Below, one piece after another: positions 8,600 to 19,086 of a stretch of 64,000 nucleotides of DNA. The number at the start of each line of letters is the position of its first letter. Position 1 is the first letter of the stretch. The notes below the pieces were generated by a model. It saw nothing but the letters and a program-made list of their open reading frames with translations. It made no database searches and had not been told where the DNA came from. Source of the stretch: Methylobacterium terricola (GTDB taxonomy: Bacteria > Pseudomonadota > Alphaproteobacteria > Rhizobiales > Beijerinckiaceae); assembly GCF_006151805.1 (NCBI RefSeq), contig NZ_VDDA01000001.1:747794-811793 (forward strand), written 5' to 3'. The translations under genes were made by a program, and so were the position numbers.

Positions 8600-8749
8600 T
8601 TACGCGACCGAGCGGGCGATGCCCTGGATCTCGAAGCGGCTGATGCCGAGATCGTCGAGCTCGCGGTCGGACAGACGCGACAGCTCGTGCACGGTCTCGC
8701 GGTAGCGGAGGTAGGAGCGGATCTTGCTGAGGATGAGGGAGACGAACAT
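8600..8749 (-). CDS. DUF1127 domain small protein (49 aa)
   Basis: The C-terminal motif LSRLSDRELDDLGISRFEI identifies a DUF1127 (YjiS-like) protein, here 49 residues and almost all domain. Starting at ATG 8749 gives MFVSLILSKIRSYLRYRE, and an AGAGG ribosome-binding site lies 9 bases upstream; the longer open frame to 8878 has no such support. Small Arg-rich DUF1127 proteins in alphaproteobacteria have been linked to phosphate and carbon metabolism and RNA turnover, but the role of this one is unknown. It is monocistronic with a long upstream region. Confidence 0.85.
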   Translation of the reverse strand: MFVSLILSKIRSYLRYRETVHELSRLSDRELDDLGISRFEIQGIARSVA

Positions 8750-9462
8750 CGGATTTGACCTCTGGACGGGCAGGTGGTGCGAACCGTTTCGGCACCGGCT
8801 GCCTGTCTCTGTTGCAACGCACCATATGGGAAACCGCTGCCCCTGAGGGAGACGGAGTCGCGTAAGCCAGCCATGCACGATTCACATGCAGCGCGCAGGG
8901 AATCGTCAACCAACCCCTGTGCCCGCGGATTTGGCAGCACTCTGGCGCATGAAACGCAGCGATTTCGGGCATTTAGGCACTATGCTGCAAACGCGAAGGG
9001 CGGCGTGTCGAGGGATCGCCGAGGGCTGCCGGACGTGGGTGGAGCGCAGGCACGCAGCAGCCGGTGATGAAACAGTGTGCATTGCGGCGAAGCGCCCGCG
9101 CCTGGACGGAGGATCGGTCGGCGCGGGAGGCAAGTGGACAACGCCGCCTTCCTCGATGCTGCTGGCGCCGCCCTCGCGAGTGGCCCCTCGGCATTCGGCC
9201 AAGGCCGCGGCTTTCCCTTCGGACGCACGGTAAGGGAGACGATCCGTCCTCGAGATCGACGCGGGATCCCTGGTCGTGGCGATGCCGAGCTTGCCCGGTA
9301 TCGCCGCACGATGAGGAGGAGGGGGGGAGGCGCCCGTCCCGTCCCTCGGACGGTGCTGCACCCGCGGGGAGAGGCGATCGCTCGCGCGTCGCCGGCTTCA
9401 GACGGCCTGACGCGACCGGGGATCGGAGGGATGCACCCGATGCAGGCCTTGCGGCCCGGCGC
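8750..9462. other. 713-bp gene-poor region
   Basis: The stretch between the DUF1127 start and the stop of the HtrA-like gene. Several overlapping open frames cross it on both strands, but none has a credible ribosome-binding site, domain or codon pattern that separates it from chance in GC-rich DNA. The left end must carry the DUF1127 promoter. No tRNA or palindromic repeat was recognised. Confidence 0.4.
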
Positions 9463-10434
9463 TCAATGCAGCCGCGGCGCCACCAGGAATCGCGACCGAT
9501 CCGCCGAGACCACCGGGATGCTCAAGGTCCGCCCGTCGCGATGCACGGTCAGCGGCACGGTGATGCCGGCCGGCCCGAGCGCCCAGACGGCGCGCAGGAA
9601 GCCCGCGAGGTCGCCGATCTCGGTCTCGCCCACCGCCATCAGGATGTCGCCGGCGCGCAGGTCGGCGGTCTCGGCCGGCGCGAGCGGGGAGAGACCCATC
9701 ACCACGACCTGGTCGTCCATCTCGGTCGCGTAGAGGCCGAGCCAGGGACGGGGCGGACCCGACACGCGGCCGAGGGTGGTCAGGTCGTGGAGGATCGGCT
9801 TCAGCAGGTCGATCGGCACCGCCATGTTGATGGCGCGGTTGTCGCGCCCGCCCTGCTGCAATTGCAGCGAGCCGATGCCGGTGAGCTCGCCGGCCGGGCC
9901 GATCAGCGCGGCCCCGCCCCAATGCGGGTGCGACGGCGCGGTGAAGATCGCGTCGTCGAGCAGGTATTCCCAGTAGCCCGCGAATTCCTGCCGGGCCACC
10001 ACCTCGGCGGCGACGGCGCGGTGGCGTCCGCCTGCACCGGCCATCACCAGCCGGTCGCCGACGCGCAAGCCGTCGGCACTGCCGAGGGGAAGATGCGGCA
10101 GGTCGAGGCGGCCGAGCGCCTGGACCAGGCCGAAACCGGTCACGGCGTCGTAGCCGACGACATGGCCCGGCGCGGTGCGCCCGTCATGGGCGGTGAGCCA
10201 GACGCTCTCGGCCTCGGTGATGAGGTAGCCGATGGTGAGAACCAGGCCGTCCTCGCCGATGACCACGCCGTTGCCGGCCCGCTCGGTCCCCAAGATCTCG
10301 GCCGTGTAGGCACCGTCGGGCACCCGCGACGACAGGGCGACCACCGCGGTGAGGGTCTGGTCGAGGTCGTAGGAATAGGCGGAGGGGCGGGGCTGCACCG
10401 CGGAGGGGATCTTCCAGTCGCCGGGCGCCGCCAT
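9463..10434 (-). CDS. HtrA/S1C-fold protein lacking the catalytic triad (pseudoprotease), with PDZ domain
   Basis: A 323-residue protein with a trypsin-like S1C domain (about 35-215) and a PDZ domain (about 225-305). In DegP-type proteases the triad lies in TNNHVV, DPRSDIAL and GNSGGAL. The matching places here read TIGYLI, DAVTGFGL and PHWGGAA, so His, Asp and Ser are all replaced. No signal peptide is visible, suggesting a cytoplasmic protein. ATG 10434 (MAAPGDWKIP) is preferred to the longer frame because AGGAGA lies 7 bases upstream. The PDZ domain and the fold-core motif GNGVVIG are intact, so a binding or scaffolding role is more likely than proteolysis. Homologues are usually annotated as serine proteases. 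Confidence 0.85.
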   Translation of the reverse strand: MAAPGDWKIPSAVQPRPSAYSYDLDQTLTAVVALSSRVPDGAYTAEILGTERAGNGVVIGEDGLVLTIGYLITEAESVWLTAHDGRTAPGHVVGYDAVTGFGLVQALGRLDLPHLPLGSADGLRVGDRLVMAGAGGRHRAVAAEVVARQEFAGYWEYLLDDAIFTAPSHPHWGGAALIGPAGELTGIGSLQLQQGGRDNRAINMAVPIDLLKPILHDLTTLGRVSGPPRPWLGLYATEMDDQVVVMGLSPLAPAETADLRAGDILMAVGETEIGDLAGFLRAVWALGPAGITVPLTVHRDGRTLSIPVVSADRSRFLVAPRLH

Positions 10435-10604
10435 GATGGTCTCCTGCCGGGGCCTCGCGCCCCGTGCCACGTCTCGTCCGGCGGGGATCGTCGGCCCCGC
10501 CCGCTCGCTGCGTTATAGGTCGCGGAGGCGGGCCCGACAGGCAGTGCGGCCCAAAGGGCACGCTGTCCAGCACGAAGACCGGCCAGTCTTCGAGACCGAC
10601 CGGC

Positions 10605-10636
10605 CATAAAGAAAGCCCGGCTCGGGGAGCCGGGCG
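10605..10636 (-). terminator. Strong rho-independent terminator of the outer-membrane barrel gene
   Basis: Read on the minus strand, gcccggct and agccgggc form an 8-bp stem with a 5-base loop, followed by ttctttat. It lies about 35 bases beyond the stop of the barrel gene. Confidence 0.85.
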
Positions 10637-10669
10637 GAGAAGAGAGGTCTCGAGATGTGTATCGTGCGC

Positions 10670-11674
10670 TCAGTACTTGCGCACGAGGGGAACCGGAGCC
10701 GGCTCGGCCGCCGCCGCGACGGTGTAGAGCGGAGCGATGACGCGGAACCAGCCCTCGGTCGAGTAGGCCTCGCGGTTGGTCGCCAGGCCGGTGACCGGCG
10801 AGATCTGGCGGGCCGAGGTGGCGACGTCGCGGGCGATCCAGGCCTGAACCGAGAACTTGCCGAAATCGTAGCCGACGAGGCCGCCGAGGGCGAAGCGGCC
10901 GCCGCCCCCGCCCACCACCGTGCCGCAGGTGGCGAAGTTGCCGTTGCACGGCGCCGCTTGGGGCAGCTGGCCGCGATTCGGCAGGTTGGTCGTGCCGTAG
11001 CCGATGGCGCCGATCTCGAACTTGCCGAACTTCTTGGTCGCGGTCAGGTCGAGGTTGAGGGCGTCGGTCGGGAACTGGCTGCCGTAGAAGCCCGGGATGC
11101 CGTTGCGGCCGCCGAAGCGGGCCGGCGTGTCGTAGAAGTTGTAGGTGAGGTTGGCGGTGATGTTCCAGCCGTCACCGGTATAGCTGATGCCGAAGCCCTG
11201 GCGGTAGGTGTTGGACGCCAGGATCGGCAGGCCGCCGCCACGCCCGGCATTCAGCTCGTTCAGGTACACGCCGGCGAGGTAGCTGACGCCGACATTGTTG
11301 CCGAGATCCCAGGCGAAGATACCGCCGAGGAACGTCCCGACATTGATGCTGGTGTCGCGACCGCCGGCGGTCCGGGAGAAGGTGAACACGGTCGGCGGGG
11401 CGACCACGGCCTCGAAGCGGGCGCCGAGGACCTTCCACGGGGTCGACCAGACCAGAACCGGGACGTTGACCGCGGTGTCGGTCGAAGTGAGGTTCGGACC
11501 GTCGGGGCTGCGATAGGTGAAGGTGTTGATCGCGTAGACGCCTTCCGGCAGCGGCGCGCCGATGGCGAGGCCGACCTGCTCGCCCGGCACCGTCGTGGTC
11601 TGCGCGTAGGACACCGTCGCGGACGCGCACAGCGACAGGGCAGCCGCCCCCGCGGCCAGCCAATACTTGCCCAT
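10670..11674 (-). CDS. Outer-membrane beta-barrel of the phenol MetA/SphA family
   Basis: A 334-residue secreted protein with a clear signal peptide (cleavage after SYAQ or near residue 25) and alternating aromatic beta strands (for example VGVSYLAGVYLNEL, GWNITANLTYNFY, GGLVGYDFGKFSVQAWIAR), ending in an outer-membrane style strand near the C-terminus. This is the pattern of the phenol_MetA_deg (SphA) family of putative outer-membrane channels; a substrate cannot be read from sequence. ATG 11674 follows a GGAAGGA box. The gene stands alone with its own terminator and a 354-bp upstream region. Confidence 0.82.
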   Translation of the reverse strand: MGKYWLAAGAAALSLCASATVSYAQTTTVPGEQVGLAIGAPLPEGVYAINTFTYRSPDGPNLTSTDTAVNVPVLVWSTPWKVLGARFEAVVAPPTVFTFSRTAGGRDTSINVGTFLGGIFAWDLGNNVGVSYLAGVYLNELNAGRGGGLPILASNTYRQGFGISYTGDGWNITANLTYNFYDTPARFGGRNGIPGFYGSQFPTDALNLDLTATKKFGKFEIGAIGYGTTNLPNRGQLPQAAPCNGNFATCGTVVGGGGGRFALGGLVGYDFGKFSVQAWIARDVATSARQISPVTGLATNREAYSTEGWFRVIAPLYTVAAAAEPAPVPLVRKY

Positions 11675-12028
11675 GAGTTTTCCTTCCCTAGCGTATTCAG
11701 GGCAGGAACTCGCACATTCCGCAATCCGATCGGCGCGTCGTCGTCGCGCGCTTCGACCGGACTGGAACGCGCCCGGCCCCCGCCCGACGACACAGTCTGA
11801 ACAGCGACGATCGTCTTCCAAACGCGACCGGAATGCCAGCGCTTTGCTCGCTCGAGAGGCACACCACGCCGGGGCGTTGCGCAAATGACGCATTTTTGTC
11901 ATGCAGCCGCCGCTTTGTACCTTGGTGGTACAAGCGGAGAAATCGGACGGAAAAACCCGGCTTGCTGCGCCGCACAGGTCGCTTTCGCCCCCGTGCGGTC
12001 AAGCTTCGTGGGTGTTTCCGGCCTGAAG
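11675..12028. promoter_or_regulatory. 354-bp region upstream of the barrel gene, with an inverted repeat operator candidate
   Basis: This region lies between the uvrA stop and the barrel gene start (both on the minus strand). It contains ccgctttgtacc-ttggt-ggtacaagcgg at about 11909-11937, an 11-bp inverted repeat with one bulged T around a core ttgtaccttggtggtacaa. The near-perfect 7-bp half sites resemble operators of dimeric helix-turn-helix regulators. There is no T-run, so a terminator for uvrA is less likely. Assignment to barrel-gene control is inference. Confidence 0.45.
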
Positions 12029-15052
<3,024 letters not shown>

Positions 15053-15229
15053 GCAGGGAGGCTCCGAGCCGCCGCGGCGCGGCCAGGCTTGGTGGGACCG
15101 GGGACCGGCCGGGAGCCCGTGCTGCCGGGAACCCCGTCGACCGTACGGGTGACCAGATGGGGCCGGCCCTGCGGATAACCAGATGGGGCTCCCGGGCCAA
15201 GGCTCCGGGACAGTCTGCGTTAACGATTA

Positions 15230-15244
15230 GAACAAACTGCGTAC
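15230..15244. promoter_or_regulatory. Probable LexA (SOS) box of uvrA
   Basis: gaacaaactgcgtac matches the alphaproteobacterial SOS consensus GAAC-N7-GAAC at seven of the eight fixed bases, with the typical A-rich start of the spacer. It lies about 180 bases upstream of the uvrA start. Two direct copies of accagatggggc (15152-15163 and 15178-15189) lie between it and uvrA. It could also act on the glycosylase gene only by its downstream end, which is unlikely. Confidence 0.6.
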
Positions 15245-15273
15245 AGCGGCAACCTCCCGCCTCGAACGCTCGC

Positions 15274-15951
15274 TCATGGCGGGACGCTGAACGCGAGGAT
15301 ACGGCTGATCTCGGTGAAATTGCGCCCCGTCTCCGTGGACCAGTGATTGAACGCGCGCTGGACCAGAGCCAGATCGCGCGCTCCGCTCGGGGGACGCGTG
15401 AGGACGCCCTCGCGGGTGAGGGCTGCGACGACATCCTTGGTGGTGATGAAGGTCGGCTTGCCGATCGCCCGCAGGACGCGCATCCCTGTATCGCCACCGA
15501 GATGACGACCGCGCTCCTTGAAGAGCCGCAGCAAGCCGACGAGGTCGCTCTCGGGCCGGTCGGCGACGAACCGGGCCGCCGAGCCATGCTCCCGGGCCAG
15601 CGCCAGGAGAAACGCCGCGTTGACGGGAATCGCGGCGATCTTGGCGCGATTGCGGACGATGTCCGGATTCGCGGCCAGGCCCGTGATGCGGTCATCGGTC
15701 AGCGCCGCACAGGCACGGGGATCGAATGTCGCGAACGCGGCCTCGAAGGACGACCATTTCGCAGCGACGACCGTCGCGGAGAAGCCCGCACTGAAGATGC
15801 GCCGCGTCATCTCCGCCAGGATGCGGTGATCCGGAAGGTTGGCGAGGTGGTCGCGCGACAGCGGCTGAACCTGGCCGATCCTCTCCTCCAGAATGGCGTC
15901 GCCCCCCTTGAGCGCCGCCGCATCGGCCAAGATCGCCGAGAAGGGGCGCAT
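15274..15951 (-). CDS. DNA-3-methyladenine glycosylase I (Tag) family protein
   Basis: A 225-residue helix-hairpin-helix-type base-excision glycosylase of the adenine glycosylase (Tag) family, recognised from RIFSAGFSATVVAAKWSSFEAAFATFDP-like sequence (about residues 51-78) and the downstream LTDDRITGL motif. It lacks the usual N-terminal Cys-rich zinc segment of E. coli Tag, so it belongs to a divergent branch whose substrate is less sure. The ATG at 15951 shares one base with the TGA stop of the YciI-like gene; a GTG at 15954 is the alternative. The two genes form an operon facing a tetR gene. Confidence 0.8.
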   Translation of the reverse strand: MRPFSAILADAAALKGGDAILEERIGQVQPLSRDHLANLPDHRILAEMTRRIFSAGFSATVVAAKWSSFEAAFATFDPRACAALTDDRITGLAANPDIVRNRAKIAAIPVNAAFLLALAREHGSAARFVADRPESDLVGLLRLFKERGRHLGGDTGMRVLRAIGKPTFITTKDVVAALTREGVLTRPPSGARDLALVQRAFNHWSTETGRNFTEISRILAFSVPP

Positions 15952-16256
15952 CACCGCGACTCGCCGCTAAACCAGTGCTCGCACCAGTCCTGCCGCATGA
16001 CCGGCTGAAACTCCGTGAAGGTGAACCGGGCGACGCCGTTGACGTAAAAGGGCTCCGCCTCGAATAAGCTCTCGAGGTCGGCCCGCGTTTCGGCCCGCGC
16101 GACAAGGTACCCGCCGACGGGTGGATCCTTCGGCCCGGAGCACAGGAGCCCCCCTCGATCATAGCCTTGCCTCAGGATTTCGCGATGACGCGCGACCCAG
16201 GGAAGGATGGCATCGAACGGAACGAGGTACGTCGCCTCGATGATGAAATGCTTCAT
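15951..16256 (-). CDS. YciI-like protein
   Basis: A 101-residue single-domain protein of the YciI/YCII dimeric alpha-beta barrel type: MKHFIIEATYLVP start, RHREILRQGYDRGGLLCSGP, the GGYLVARAETRADLESLFEAEPF helix and the FTFTEFQPVM strand. YciI proteins have weak or unknown catalytic activities and often sit beside regulators. ATG 16256 is well supported by GGGAGGAG four bases upstream. It is the first gene of an operon with the Tag-family glycosylase and divergent, across 168 bp, from the broken tetR gene, which may have controlled it. Confidence 0.85.
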   Translation of the reverse strand: MKHFIIEATYLVPFDAILPWVARHREILRQGYDRGGLLCSGPKDPPVGGYLVARAETRADLESLFEAEPFYVNGVARFTFTEFQPVMRQDWCEHWFSGESR

Positions 16257-16424
16257 CCGACTCCTCCCGAATGGAGAATTCGGTCCACCGCGAGGGTGGT
16301 CATTGAGGCTGACAGCGCGACGCGGACCGTTTCGACAGGGCCCCAGCGACCTGTCAGCCGTGGCAAAGCCCGGCCTCGATGTGGTGCGAACCGGTCGGTC
16401 ACATGTCAACGCAGGAGGAACTGG

Positions 16425-17065
16425 ATGAAGCGCTCCCCGAGCGGCCGGGAACAGGGGCCGTCATCGCCGCGGGCCCGCGACAAGGTCTTTGCGGTCGCAA
16501 CCGACCGGTTCTATCGTGAGGGCATTCGCTCAGTCGGCGTCGAATCCATCGTCAAGGACGCCGGGGTCACCAAGATCAGCCTCTACCGGAACTTTCCGTC
16601 GAAAGACGATCTTGTTCTTGCCTATCTACAAGACTTGCCTATCTACAAGAGCGGGGTCGGCGTTTCATCGAGCACTGGGATGCGACGTTCGACCAGTATG
16701 ACGATCCGGATCAGAAATTGCGGGCCATCATGACCTTCCTGGTCGAGCGCACGACGGGGTCAGGTTATCGGGGATGCCCCTTCATCAATTTCTGCGCCGA
16801 GTTCGCCGACACGGACCATCCCGGGCGACAGGTGGCGCGGGACACGAAAGCGGTTCTACGGGAGCGCTTCCGCCGTCTCGCCGAAGCGCTGCAGGTGCAT
16901 GATCCGCGCTTGTTAGCCGATGGCCTGATGCTCCTCGTCGAGGGCGCCTATGCGATCAGCCAGACTCACGGCGGCGGTGCCGACGGTATCGGACGGTCGC
17001 TGGTCTGGGCTGCCGAGGCGCTCGTCGCGCAGCAGCGGCTCCGACCGCAAGGGACTGACGCTTGA
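16425..17065 (+). pseudogene. TetR-family regulator gene frameshifted by a 17-bp tandem duplication
   Basis: ATG 16425 has an excellent AGGAGG-type ribosome-binding site. The first frame encodes a complete TetR helix-turn-helix (VGVESIVKDAGVTKISLYRNFPSKDDLVLAYLQ), then shifts at an exact tandem copy of cttgcctatctacaaga (16617-16633 and 16634-16650) and stops at 16733, giving about 102 residues. Removing one copy restores one continuous 207-codon frame ending at 17065, reading LAYLQERGRRFIEHW across the junction and then the usual TetR C-terminal domain (CPFINFCAEF). The truncated product keeps DNA binding but lacks the ligand/dimer domain. The break looks recent since both halves are otherwise intact. 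Confidence 0.9.
16617..16650 (+). repeat. Perfect 17-bp tandem duplication inside tetR
   Basis: Two identical head-to-tail copies of cttgcctatctacaaga. Because 17 is not a multiple of three, the duplication causes the tetR frameshift. Deletion of one copy by slippage would repair the gene. Confidence 0.97.
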
Positions 17066-17238
17066 TCGACGCCGAAGCGGACCTGCATTGGCAGGCCCAC
17101 GCGTCGTCCGTTCAGGTTCTTGTTCTCGTCGCAGATTTCGTCGGAAGACCGGTGGCCAGCTTTGCGATATCTGCTCGTTCTGCTGCCAGCGCCGTTCCAC
17201 CCGGGCGAAGGATGGATCGGGCCGCGCGACGAACGGCG

Positions 17239-17703
17239 TCACAGGCTCAAGGGAGCGTTGTCGATCACCTCCTTCATGACGAAGAAGGTCCGGGTCTGGC
17301 GAACCTCCGGCAGGGCGATCAGGGTCTCGCTGTGCAGCCGGTTGAAGTCGGCGATGTCGGAGACGCGGATCTTGAGGAAGTAGTCGAAATCGCCGGCGAC
17401 GAGGTGGCAGTCGAGCACTTTCGGCATGGCGAGCGCCGCCGCCTCGAAGGCGGAAAAGCTCTCGGGGGTCGAGCGGTCGAGGACCACGCCGACCAGAACC
17501 AGCGAGCCGCGCCCGACCTTGTCCGGTGCCACCACGCCGCGCACGCCGCGCAAATACCCCTCGTCGAACAGCCGCTGGGTGCGGCGGTGGCAGGTCGCCG
17601 GGCTGGTGTTGACGCGTTTCGCCAGCTCGGCATTGCCGATCCGTCCATCCTCTTGCAGCGCCCGAAGAATTTTCAGGTCGATGCGGTCGAGCCCGGCAGC
17701 CAT
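17239..17703 (-). CDS. Lrp/AsnC-family transcriptional regulator, probable AcdR
   Basis: A 154-residue Lrp/AsnC regulator: N-terminal helix-turn-helix (LDRIDLKILRALQEDGRIGNAEL, SPATCHRR) and a C-terminal RAM ligand-binding domain (GDFDYFLKIRV). ATG 17703 is preceded by GGAAGGA; the other in-frame ATG at 17718 is less well placed. It is divergent from the ACC deaminase gene with 155 bp between start codons, the same arrangement as acdR-acdS in other proteobacteria, where AcdR activates acdS in response to ACC. Role by context. Confidence 0.85.
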   Translation of the reverse strand: MAAGLDRIDLKILRALQEDGRIGNAELAKRVNTSPATCHRRTQRLFDEGYLRGVRGVVAPDKVGRGSLVLVGVVLDRSTPESFSAFEAAALAMPKVLDCHLVAGDFDYFLKIRVSDIADFNRLHSETLIALPEVRQTRTFFVMKEVIDNAPLSL

Positions 17704-17858
17704 GAGAGATCCTTCCATTCGGAGGCCCTGATATGGTTCCCTCTAACACATCGGCCGCGCCTTCACGCGCGAGAACGGTCGAAGATCGCCTGATTTCGGG
17801 AGCACCTTCCATCGATCCCCTGGTAGCTTGGAACCGGCTTCCACACAGGACCCCGGCG

Positions 17859-18881
17859 ATGATTCCTTCGATGCTGTCGCAGTTCGAGCGCTACCCCCTG
17901 ACCTTCGGGCCGACCCCGATCGAGCACCTGCCGCGGCTGACCGCGCATCTCGGCGGCGAGGTCGAGATCTACGCCAAGCGCGAGGACTGCAATTCGGGCT
18001 TGGCCTACGGCGGCAACAAGCTGCGCAAGCTCGAATACATCGTGCCGGACGCGATTGCCTCGAACGCCGACACCCTGGTGTCGATCGGCGGCGTGCAATC
18101 GAACCACACCCGCATGGTGGCGGCGGTGGCGGCCAAGATCGGCATGAAGTGCCGGGTGATCCAGGAAGCCTGGGTGCCGCACGAGGACGCGGTCTACGAC
18201 CGGGTCGGCAACATCATGCTGACGCGGATCATGGGTGCGGAGTCGCAGCTCGTGGACGAGGGCTTCGACATCGGTATCCGCGACAGCTGGAAGCAGGCGA
18301 TCGAGGACGTGAAGGCCAAGGGCGGCAAGCCCTACGCGATCCCGGCCGGCGCCTCCGTGCACAAGTTCGGCGGCCTCGGTTATGTCGGCTTCGCCGAAGA
18401 GGTGCGCAAGCAGGAAGCCGAGATGGGCCTCCGCTTCGACTACATCGTGGTCTGCACCGTCACCGGCTCGACCCATGCCGGCATGGTGGTCGGCTTCAAG
18501 CCCGACGGCCGGGCCGCCAACGTGATCGGCATCGACGCCTCCTGCACCCCGGCCCAGACCCGGGCGCAGGTGCTCGAGATCGCCCGCAACACCTCCGCCC
18601 TGGTCGGTGCCGGCGAGATCACCGAGGACGACGTGGTCATCAAGGAGGATTACGCCTATCCGGTCTACGGCGTGCCGTCGAAGGAGACGGTCGAGGCGAT
18701 CCGTCTCGCGGCCCGGCTCGAGGCGATGATCACCGACCCGGTCTACGAGGGCAAGTCGATGCAGGGTATGATCGACCTCGTGCAGAAGGGCTTCTTCCCG
18801 AAGGGCTCGAAGGTGCTCTACGCCCATCTCGGCGGCGCGCCGGCCCTGAACGGCTACAGCTACACGTTCCGCAACGGGTGA
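17859..18881 (+). CDS. acdS: 1-aminocyclopropane-1-carboxylate deaminase
   Basis: A 340-residue PLP-dependent enzyme that turns the plant ethylene precursor ACC into 2-oxobutyrate and ammonia. Family features are present: [15 protein letters not shown] at the start, [22 protein letters not shown] with the PLP lysine, [11 protein letters not shown], and the residues that separate true ACC deaminases from D-cysteine desulfhydrases (Tyr in YGVP, Tyr-Glu in DPVYEGKSM, Leu in [13 protein letters not shown]). ATG 17859 agrees with the family length of about 338; the frame runs open upstream to 17733 into the regulator region. ACC deaminase is typical of plant-associated Methylobacterium and lowers plant ethylene. 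Confidence 0.93.
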   Translation: MIPSMLSQFERYPLTFGPTPIEHLPRLTAHLGGEVEIYAKREDCNSGLAYGGNKLRKLEYIVPDAIASNADTLVSIGGVQSNHTRMVAAVAAKIGMKCRVIQEAWVPHEDAVYDRVGNIMLTRIMGAESQLVDEGFDIGIRDSWKQAIEDVKAKGGKPYAIPAGASVHKFGGLGYVGFAEEVRKQEAEMGLRFDYIVVCTVTGSTHAGMVVGFKPDGRAANVIGIDASCTPAQTRAQVLEIARNTSALVGAGEITEDDVVIKEDYAYPVYGVPSKETVEAIRLAARLEAMITDPVYEGKSMQGMIDLVQKGFFPKGSKVLYAHLGGAPALNGYSYTFRNG

Positions 18882-18945
18882 GGGGAGGTGGCGCGGTCGG
18901 CGGCCGACGGTTGCCCCGAACGCGCCACGGATCTGCCACCCGCTC

Positions 18946-18987
18946 CGTCATCCCGGGTTCTCGTCTGTGCCGAGCCCCGGGATGACG
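18946..18987. repeat. Intergenic inverted repeat (GTCATCCCGGG family)
   Basis: A perfect 12-bp stem, cgtcatcccggg / cccgggatgacg, with an 18-base loop. It lies just after acdS and before the oppositely directed GH25 gene terminator. Confidence 0.65.
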
Positions 18988-19022
18988 CGAAGTGCTTCAG
19001 TCTCGTGGCGAGAAACGCCCGA

Positions 19023-19065
19023 CGGAAAAGGAAGAAGCCCGGCCGCTCGTCGCGGGCCGGGCTTC
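19023..19065 (-). terminator. Rho-independent terminator of the GH25 gene
   Basis: On the minus strand gaagcccggcc pairs with ggccgggcttc (11 bp, 10-base loop) and is followed by ttccttttcc. It ends the GH25 transcript about 20 bases beyond its stop. Confidence 0.8.
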
Positions 19066-19086
19066 GTCGTCGTCAACTCCGCGCCG

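Noticed and set aside
8906-9361. A 151-codon minus-strand frame in the DUF1127-HtrA gap
   Set aside because: Arg/Pro-rich random-looking product, no start signal, overlaps other equal frames.
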